This document shows, piece after piece, positions 58,393 to 64,000 of a stretch of 64,000 nucleotides of DNA. Source of the stretch: Euphorbia lathyris (taxonomy: Eukaryota; Streptophyta; Magnoliopsida; Malpighiales; Euphorbiaceae); assembly GCF_963576675.1 (NCBI RefSeq), contig NC_088911.1, positions 83,481,256 through 83,545,255 on the forward strand. The letters run 5' to 3'. Below the pieces are notes generated by a model. It ran no database searches. It was not told the DNA's origin and saw only the letters and a program-made list of their open reading frames with translations. Within the stretch, counting starts at the first letter, position 1. Each line of letters begins with the position of its first letter. The translations under genes were made by a program, and so were the position numbers.

Positions 58393-58737
58393 GTTGGTTG
58401 TTTTCAATTTTTTGTTTTTTTATTTGAAAATTTTAAGAATGGTTGTTAATACTTGGTATTATTAGCCAATGTTTCTTAAATGTTTTTGTCTTTACTGATT
58501 TTTTAAACATAAACAGTGATTCCCCGCGGTGAATGGGGAATGTAGATAACGTTTTTGGAACATCTGTAAATGGGGAATCCCGTGGGGACGGGGATTCCCC
58601 ACGGGATGGGGATGGGGATAAGTTTGTCCCCATTTAGCTTACGGAGATGGGGATGGTGAATCCCCAACTAGTCAGGGACGGGGATGGGAAATGCATTCCC
58701 CGCCCTGGCCCGCTCCATTTACATCCCTATGCAGAAG

Positions 58738-59348
58738 TGTATACTCTCTCTTGAAGCATTTCGAAGTTGATTCTTATTGAAAGTCGAAGCAATTTCGATT
58801 CACTCCCCCCTGTATGTCATGACTTTTTGCATGGTTTCCCATTGGTCGTTCCATATGATCACACACAAGAAATTGTCGGTTGACATACTACTACTTTTAA
58901 AAAAACAAGGAAAACAAAGATAGTGTCAAACAATGTACTAAGGAAAAAAAAGAAAATATGCTTCACGGTTAATTGAATCGTGAAACAAAGTACTTAACTA
59001 TGAACTTGAGTTCTTCACGGTTTAGTGGGACTGCGAAGTATATGTATGTTTTGGCTTCGCGGTTTTAGTTGATTCGCGAAGCCTTTAAGCTTCGCAGTTT
59101 GCGATTATGCGAAGCAAACTCGCAAACCGCGAAGATATCGGTTAAAATTAAAATTTCAAATATAGGTCCAAACTAACTTTAAATACACAAAACTAACCGG
59201 TCCAAAGGGATTTATATATGTAAAATGAGCATAATACTTATATTAAGAGCTTAGATTTTGGATTGATATATGAAATGAAGGATTGCTGATGAATAGAATA
59301 AAAAAAGCAAGGAAGAGAGAAAGAAAAAAGAGGAAGAAGATGCTAAAT

Positions 59349-59381
<33 letters not shown>

Positions 59382-59490
59382 CGGTATTATAGATAATTCT
59401 TAAATGATGTCCATGTAAATAGGCATCTAAATTGAACTAGTTTTGTAATTTATCCTTCTTTTATATCCTTAATTAAGTTGATTAAATTTA
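58738..59490. other. Flank of the MULE pseudogene, with GCGAAG-rich patch and TA microsatellite
   Basis: 58738-58900 continues the MULE pseudogene (minus strand). 58985-59145 has many GCGAAG / CTTCGC repeats, including TTCGCGAAGCC and AAACCGCGAAG, able to pair with each other. Similar words occur at 47080-47105 and 48045-48080. A (TA)n tract spans 59354-59391. Confidence 0.55.
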
Positions 59491-59984
59491 GGGACAATTA
59501 CAAAACTAGCACCTTTTAAGGGGCTAGTTTTCTTTTCTAACTCATTTTGAGAAACTCACCAAAACTAACACATTTCATTAACAAAATTCCAACCTTGCCC
59601 ACCTCTCTATCCTTTTATAACGTTGTCTTTCCCCCCATTTTCCTCTTTTTTCTCGCGCCCTCGCTCTCGCTCTCACTCTCTCTCTCTCTAAAGAACAAAT
59701 CAATTTACAGACAACGAACAACAATCAATCCAACCCACAGTTTGTGCTTCAAGATTTTATACACAATCATGTAAGTTTTTCATTTATTTACAATATTTAA
59801 AGCTTCATCGTATTCATGGTTAAGATGTAGCATTTTGTTTCTCTAAAACCCAATGTATATTGTTGCTGCTGCATTTTCATGTTTTTCCTGTTCGTGCGAA
59901 TCCCTAAAAACAATGACATTGTTGTAGGAAGATGCATTTCGTTTGGAACTTCACTCAGCAATTTTTTACCGAAAAGGCCGATAA

Positions 59985-60060
59985 CCGTCGATATCTTATT
60001 AATATCGACAGACATATCGGCGTCGATAGATGAAGAATATCGACGTATATCGACCTCGGT
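59985..60060. repeat. TCGATAT/ATATCGAC-rich patch
   Basis: Several inverted words (GTCGATATC, AATATCGAC, GTATATCGACC) lie together near the left TIR, on the 3' side of the DUF1985 gene. Confidence 0.65.
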
Positions 60061-60381
60061 TAAATGAGATTTTCCATTCTAAATCATAATATTCAAACAC
60101 AAAACACATAAAACATAGATGAGAACAATATTTTTATATTAAAATAAAGAAAAAAAATACACAAAACGGAAAAAAAAAAACACAATAAAACATAATAGAC
60201 AAACACAAAACACATAAAGAAAAGAGAAACAAACATAAAACAACAAAAGTACATAAACATTAAAGACAAAAAATACATAAACTAAACATTCAGGTACTCA
60301 GGACCCAAAAGGGCGTCAGCGTAGTCCATCTTGGACTTCTCCAACAGCCTTTTGAGGCGCCTAATTGTCCTCCTAAGCTGC

Positions 60382-61804
60382 CTATTTTTTTTCCATATCT
60401 GACTCCAGATGGTCAGCCATGGCCTCAGCAGCGAAAGACATGGTGTGCGCCATGCCCCTCATGAATCGGACTATTTCGTCCGTGTCACCTTCACGGAAGG
60501 GTTCGCCGAATGTGGCTATTAATGCTTCGAACTCAGGTAGAGGAGGTGGTGGTGGTGGAATCCTATTAACAAGAGACCTGTAGGTCACATCCCAGGCACA
60601 AACACCCCACGGGAACTCGTTAAACAATCTTGGAAATTCAGCAAGTTCCAACACCCAAGGAAGAGCTTTTTTCGCGGCAGTGTTATCCAACACACAGCCA
60701 ATGGCAAAATACAACATGGCAAATGAAACTGCATTTTGATCAGATTCATCATTCCAAACAGTTTGCAGCATAATTGTTTCCACGTCTTTAAAGGTTGGTG
60801 TAGGGATGCCTGGAAAAAACTTATTCCTAAATCTATATGGCTTATTTATCGAACTAAACCTTTCGGTAAATGCTTCCATGTCTCCAAACCGTAACCCACT
60901 TAGGAGTCCAAACTCCCAATCCCCAAATCTTAACTCAACACCTCTAACTTTGAAGCAAAGCTCCCTGGGTTTGAGGTCTTCACGTATGATCTCCCTTGTT
61001 AAAAGGGTGTGACAGAGGACTCCTGCAAATATTGTATTGGTCATATCCAAATACCGCCCGAAGCAACTCTTCCTAAATAGATTTACTTGGTTTGGTGTTA
61101 AACAATCCTTTATATGTTTTCCTGCTTCTAGGTTACACTTAACTGTGATGACGCTTTCCGTTCCAAATGCTTTTTTGTATTTATATTCAGATTTCTTCTT
61201 GGCTTTCTTCTTCGAAGGAGAGCCATGCTCATCTCTCTTCCTCTTGTCTACACGATCATGCTGAAAAATGTTGTAGACATATCATCAGGGAACATACAAT
61301 TAAGCTAATTATAACATTGAGCTAGAATGAGCTAGCGTATGCTAAAATAAGAGAGTTATCGACAATTAGCTCGACGATATGAATGTTCTATCGGTAATAG
61401 ATCGTCGATATGAATGTTCTATCGGTAATAGATCGTCGATATGAATGTTCTATCGGCAATTAGCTCGACGATTTGAATGTTCTATCGGCAATATATCGTC
61501 GATATGGAAGTTCTATCGGCCATTAGTCTGTCTATATCTATGTATTATCTACAATTAGGTTGCCGATGAACATACACATCGACGAATTTCAACCAAACCG
61601 AATGATTTCCTAACACCAGACGAACCCAGATAAACCCTAACACCAGAAGAAGTAAACGAAACGAAACGAAATATTCCTTCTCAAACACAACAAATGTACA
61701 TACAATACAAGAGAGAAACGCAAATGTAAAGTCAAGTTATTTACCCTCTTTTTCGTCATTCTTTCTGAATTCGATTCGTTGTCTGAGCTTTGTGTTCTCG
61801 CCAT
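60382..61804 (-). CDS. DUF1985-domain protein of a MULE, two exons
   Basis: Exon 1 (61804-61745, MARTQSSDNESNSERM then TKKR) joins exon 2 (61260-60382) through an intron with GT donor (GTAAATAAC) and TTTTTCAG acceptor; phase is kept, giving about 312 residues. The N-terminus is Lys/Arg-rich (DKRKRDEHGSPSKKKAKKK), suggesting nuclear targeting. Then come CFGRYLDMTNTIFAGVLCH, LLTREI and ELCFKVRGVELRFGDWEFGL, the DUF1985 pattern (PF09331), and NEFPWGVCAWDVTYRSLV towards the C-terminus. The frame ends in an A8 run; one base fewer would extend it by about 36 basic, coiled-coil-like residues to DYADALLGPEYLNV. No Ulp1-type protease is present. The biochemical function of DUF1985 is unknown. Confidence 0.75.
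61374..61530. repeat. 31-bp repeats (ATCGTCGATATGAATGTTCT) in the MULE intron
   Basis: About five units of a 31-32-bp repeat, each with CTATCGG and CGATAT words. It lies in the intron, in the same place as the GATATCGAC repeats of the relative at 38022-38128, though the units differ. Confidence 0.85.
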
Positions 61805-62097
61805 GTCCACTCGAAGTAACAGAGATTCGCTGGATGAAATGTACAGAATAGGGCAATGAATCGCCGGAAAGTTAGAGAGATGAATAGCGGGGTGTTAGGT
61901 TAGAGAGATGGAAGTTCGAATGTTAAAGAGCGGAAGCGGAGTGTTAGAGAGGAGGGCAAGGTTGGAATTTTGTTAATGAAATGTGTTAGTTTTGGTGAGT
62001 TTCTCAAAATGAGTTAGAAAAGAAAACTAGCCCCTTAAAAGGTACTAGTTTTGTAATTGTCCCTTAAATTTAAATACAATCAAAACTTTATAGTTTA

Positions 62098-62478
62098 ACG
62101 GGGGCGAAGGAAACGGACAACCCTAGTCTGAGTGAAGCTAACCGGGGCGAATTCCGCTTCACATCCTGCAAAGGGAAATGGAACCGTGTGTCAGTGAGTA
62201 ATCCGAAGCAAGTCTTGAAGGATATATCAAACCAGAACCGCTTTTCTAGCCTGAGCGTCGATCATATCCTAGAAGAAAACACTCATCCAAACACAGGAAG
62301 GCATAGTAACAGCATGATCACCAGTGTTGGGAATACCAGTAATAGAAGCAAGAGAAGCAGGGCAAGTGAAGGACCACATATCCTCAATCAGCCATTCCTA
62401 GAATATTCACTAGGAAGCCATGTGTTTGTTCAGAGTCCACCATCTCCAGGCAATACTGAAGGTGAGGGGCGGTGCTAA
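62098..62478 (+). CDS. LINE ORF1, C-terminal part
   Basis: An open frame without Met at its visible start covers about 126 codons to TAA at 62478. It is hydrophilic and rich in Ser, Asn and Pro (PFLEYSLGSHVFVQSPPSPG near the end), as expected for the tail of plant L1 ORF1 proteins after the gag-like and zinc-knuckle region, which is missing here. The 48-bp gap to ORF2 and the shared strand support the assignment; sequence similarity alone would not. Confidence 0.55.
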   Translation, partial: TGAKETDNPSLSEANRGEFRFTSCKGKWNRVSVSNPKQVLKDISNQNRFSSLSVDHILEENTHPNTGRHSNSMITSVGNTSNRSKRSRASEGPHILNQPFLEYSLGSHVFVQSPPSPGNTEGEGRC

Positions 62479-62526
62479 GTTGCGTGTCTTTTGGAGAGTT
62501 CCCTGCTACTTTCTTCATCCCACTTT

Positions 62527-64000
62527 ATGAAGATTGTATCCTGGAATTGTTTTGGTGCCGGTGGTGCCAAATTTCAACGAGCTTTACGTCATTTGGTCAA
62601 GACTTATAAACCTACAATCTTAGTCCTTCTGGAGACCAGAATCCAGGGTTCTAGAGCTAGTGCTATTGGGAGAATGCTCTCATTACCTAATGTGGAAATT
62701 GTTGAGACCGAGGGCTTCAGTGGAGGTATATGGCTCTTTTGGGATGCTGCGATGGTATCAATTGACATCTTGGGGAGGAACAAACAATTCATCCACAGTA
62801 GAATAACGATGAAAGGGGGTCCTTCACACGGTTCTTCTTGGATTTTCACCTCTGTGTATGTCAGACCACAAATGTGTAATAAGAGGTTATTTTTTGAAGA
62901 CTTGAGTATGTTAAGCCAGTCGGTTATTGGACCGTGGCTGATCGCAGGCGACTTCAACTGCATCAAAAGAGTTGACGAAAAAAAGGGTGGGTCAGCAAGA
63001 GTCCTTGATCGCTGTGCACCTTTTGCTAACTGGATAAATACTCTCAACCTTGTCGACCTAGGCTATGTCGGACCGGCTTTCACGTGGTACAGGGGAAATT
63101 CTCCACGGACTAGAGTGCCGTGCAGGCTCGATCGGGGTCTTTGTAATTTAGATTGGAGACATGCTTTCCCTGAAGCTGTGGTGCGACATCTTCCGAGAAA
63201 CCAATCAGACCATGTTCCTATTATGATTGACCTTAAGGGTGGTGCGGCGGCTAACCCTCAGGCCCCGTTCCGCTTCCTGGCGGCATGGATGCAATGTCCT
63301 GATTTCAAAGATCTGATTGAGAAGGGGTGGATTGGGAATGGAGATCTCAGAGGAAATTTGAAGAATCTGACTGCAGTCTTGACAGAATGGAATAAAAATG
63401 AGTTTGGAAGCATATTTTTGCGGAAAAAGCGGATTCAGGCCCGAATCGCGGGTGTGCAACTGAGACTAGCAAGGGAGTGTAACAGGGGTCTTCTGAAGCT
63501 TGAGGAAAAACTTCTAAGTGAACTAAATGATATACTGCTACAGGAAGAAATGTTATGGCACCAGAAATCAAGAGTTCAATGGCTTACGTATGGAGACAGG
63601 AACACATCCTTCTTCCACACCTCTATAATTATTCGTCGTCGGAGAAACAAAATTGAGGGATTGCAAGACGAAAATGGCTGTTGGGTCTGGGATGCGGAGG
63701 CACTGAAAGCTATGGCGGTAACCTTCTTCCAGGACCTGTTCTCTAAGGAGAATCCGAATAGGCCGAGGTTAAATGCGAGGACCTCTTTCCCGGAAATATC
63801 AAATGATGATTTGATTGAGTTGCATAGGCCTTTCACGAATGAGGATGTGAAGAAAGCTGTTTTTTCCATATCGCCCCTTAAGGCACCGGGACCTGATGGC
63901 TTCCAAGCCATTTTCTACCAACGGTATTGGCATATCGTGGGGGGATCCGTTTCTGAAAGTGCTTTAAGGGCTCTGAATGAAGGAGCACTGGAGGAGCATG
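62527..64000 (+). CDS. LINE ORF2: AP-type endonuclease and start of reverse transcriptase (open to window end)
   Basis: ATG at 62527 opens 491 codons without a stop to the window end. The first 230 residues are the endonuclease/exonuclease/phosphatase domain: MKIVSWNCFGAGG (Asn), ILVLLETRIQG (catalytic Glu), WLIAGDFNCI (Asp and Asn), VGPAFTWYRG and NQSDHVPI (Ser-Asp-His). Then the linker with RVQWLTYGDRNTSFFHTS and the pre-RT segment SPLKAPGPDGFQAIFYQRYW. It nicks target DNA and would prime reverse transcription in the nucleus. All catalytic positions that I can see are intact, unlike the LINE at 32160. Minus-strand ORFs within this span are shadows. Confidence 0.93.
   Translation, partial: MKIVSWNCFGAGGAKFQRALRHLVKTYKPTILVLLETRIQGSRASAIGRMLSLPNVEIVETEGFSGGIWLFWDAAMVSIDILGRNKQFIHSRITMKGGPSHGSSWIFTSVYVRPQMCNKRLFFEDLSMLSQSVIGPWLIAGDFNCIKRVDEKKGGSARVLDRCAPFANWINTLNLVDLGYVGPAFTWYRGNSPRTRVPCRLDRGLCNLDWRHAFPEAVVRHLPRNQSDHVPIMIDLKGGAAANPQAPFRFLAAWMQCPDFKDLIEKGWIGNGDLRGNLKNLTAVLTEWNKNEFGSIFLRKKRIQARIAGVQLRLARECNRGLLKLEEKLLSELNDILLQEEMLWHQKSRVQWLTYGDRNTSFFHTSIIIRRRRNKIEGLQDENGCWVWDAEALKAMAVTFFQDLFSKENPNRPRLNARTSFPEISNDDLIELHRPFTNEDVKKAVFSISPLKAPGPDGFQAIFYQRYWHIVGGSVSESALRALNEGALEEH

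Larger units (their letters stand above)
50327..58729. mobile_element. hAT-type MITE split by two LTR-element insertions
   Basis: The left end TATGGATGCAAATGGGGC and the right end (reversed) TAGGGATGTAAATGGAGCG are inverted repeats of the style of plant hAT elements. A perfect 8-bp duplication TGCAGAAG lies at 50319-50326 and 58730-58737. The MITE itself survives as 50327-50390, 56653-56852 and 58393-58729, about 0.6 kb in total, full of GGGGAT/ATCCCC subterminal motifs. It encodes nothing. Confidence 0.9.
59491..62063 (-). mobile_element. DUF1985-carrying MULE with long TIRs and perfect 9-bp duplication
   Basis: Terminal inverted repeats start GGGACAATTACAAAACTAGC and exceed 100 bp. The target duplication TTAAATTTA is perfect (59482-59490 and 62064-62072). 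One two-exon gene on the minus strand occupies the middle; no transposase is seen, so the element moves, if at all, with help. It is the better-preserved relative of 37445-38791. Confidence 0.92.
62098..64000 (+). mobile_element. L1-type LINE, ORF1 end and ORF2 start (continues past window)
   Basis: The reading starts abruptly inside ORF1 at about 62098, shortly after the MULE, so the element is probably 5'-truncated. ORF1 ends at 62478 and ORF2 starts at 62527. The 3' end, tail and target duplication lie beyond 64000. Confidence 0.85.

Noticed and set aside
59547..59774. 75-codon ORF at the left end of the second MULE
   Set aside because: It lies in the TIR and a CT microsatellite; it has no counterpart function in the relative at 37445.
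62604..63911. Minus-strand ORFs of 74-147 codons at the right end
   Set aside because: They are shadows of LINE ORF2, which is open and domain-rich on the plus strand.

Overview
The window reads as repeat-rich, AT-rich nuclear DNA of a flowering plant, most likely a eudicot. Nearly everything recognisable is transposable-element sequence: Athila-, Tat/Ogre- and Tork-type LTR elements, L1-type LINEs, Mutator-like elements (MULEs) and hAT/mariner-type MITEs. I found no complete, convincing host gene and no tRNA or rRNA. Host sequence appears only as fragments captured by DNA transposons: a nucleotide pyrophosphatase/phosphodiesterase exon, a P2B Ca2+-ATPase exon and a ClpB exon. A few unassigned exon-like pieces lie near 31.35-31.85 kb.

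Layout, left half (1-30,765): one deep nest of LTR retrotransposons. The outermost is a minus-strand Tork-type Ty1/copia element (26,763-30,765). Its RNase H region is split by a minus-strand Athila-type element that has gag and an env-like ORF but no pol (17,498-26,762). The 3' LTR of that element is split by a plus-strand Tat-type element, of which the 3' LTR (16,984-17,497) and an antisense 'gypsy-type transposon' ORF (14,800-16,436) are visible. The antisense ORF is split by a minus-strand Ogre/Tat-like element (LTRs 1-126 and 12,781-14,799, one gag remnant). A minisatellite inside that element is split by a non-autonomous Athila-like element (1,082-7,286, TSD ACGAC).

Middle (30,766-48,100): a 5'-truncated LINE (32,160-35,700, 18-bp TSD); two MITE-like elements; a DUF1985 MULE (37,445-38,791); a DNA element holding ClpB and Ca2+-ATPase fragments (about 39,180-42,327); a Ty3/gypsy integrase remnant with 3' LTR (42,328-46,843) split by a 3-kb Ogre-like solo LTR (42,417-45,375); and fragments of a MULE and a copia element.

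Right (48,100-64,000): a Pack-MULE carrying an NPP exon (48,199-49,459); a MULE transposase pseudogene split by a hAT MITE (50,327-58,729), which is itself split by a non-autonomous LTR element (50,391-56,652) and an Athila-like solo LTR (56,853-58,392); a second DUF1985 MULE with an almost intact two-exon gene (59,491-62,063); and a LINE whose ORF2 is open to the end of the window.

The most unusual pattern is that four separate LTR families here each carry their own cluster of short GC-rich palindromic motifs just upstream of the LTR TATA box, with a different motif in each family. A looser example occurs in a fifth family, and a relative of one family lacks the cluster.
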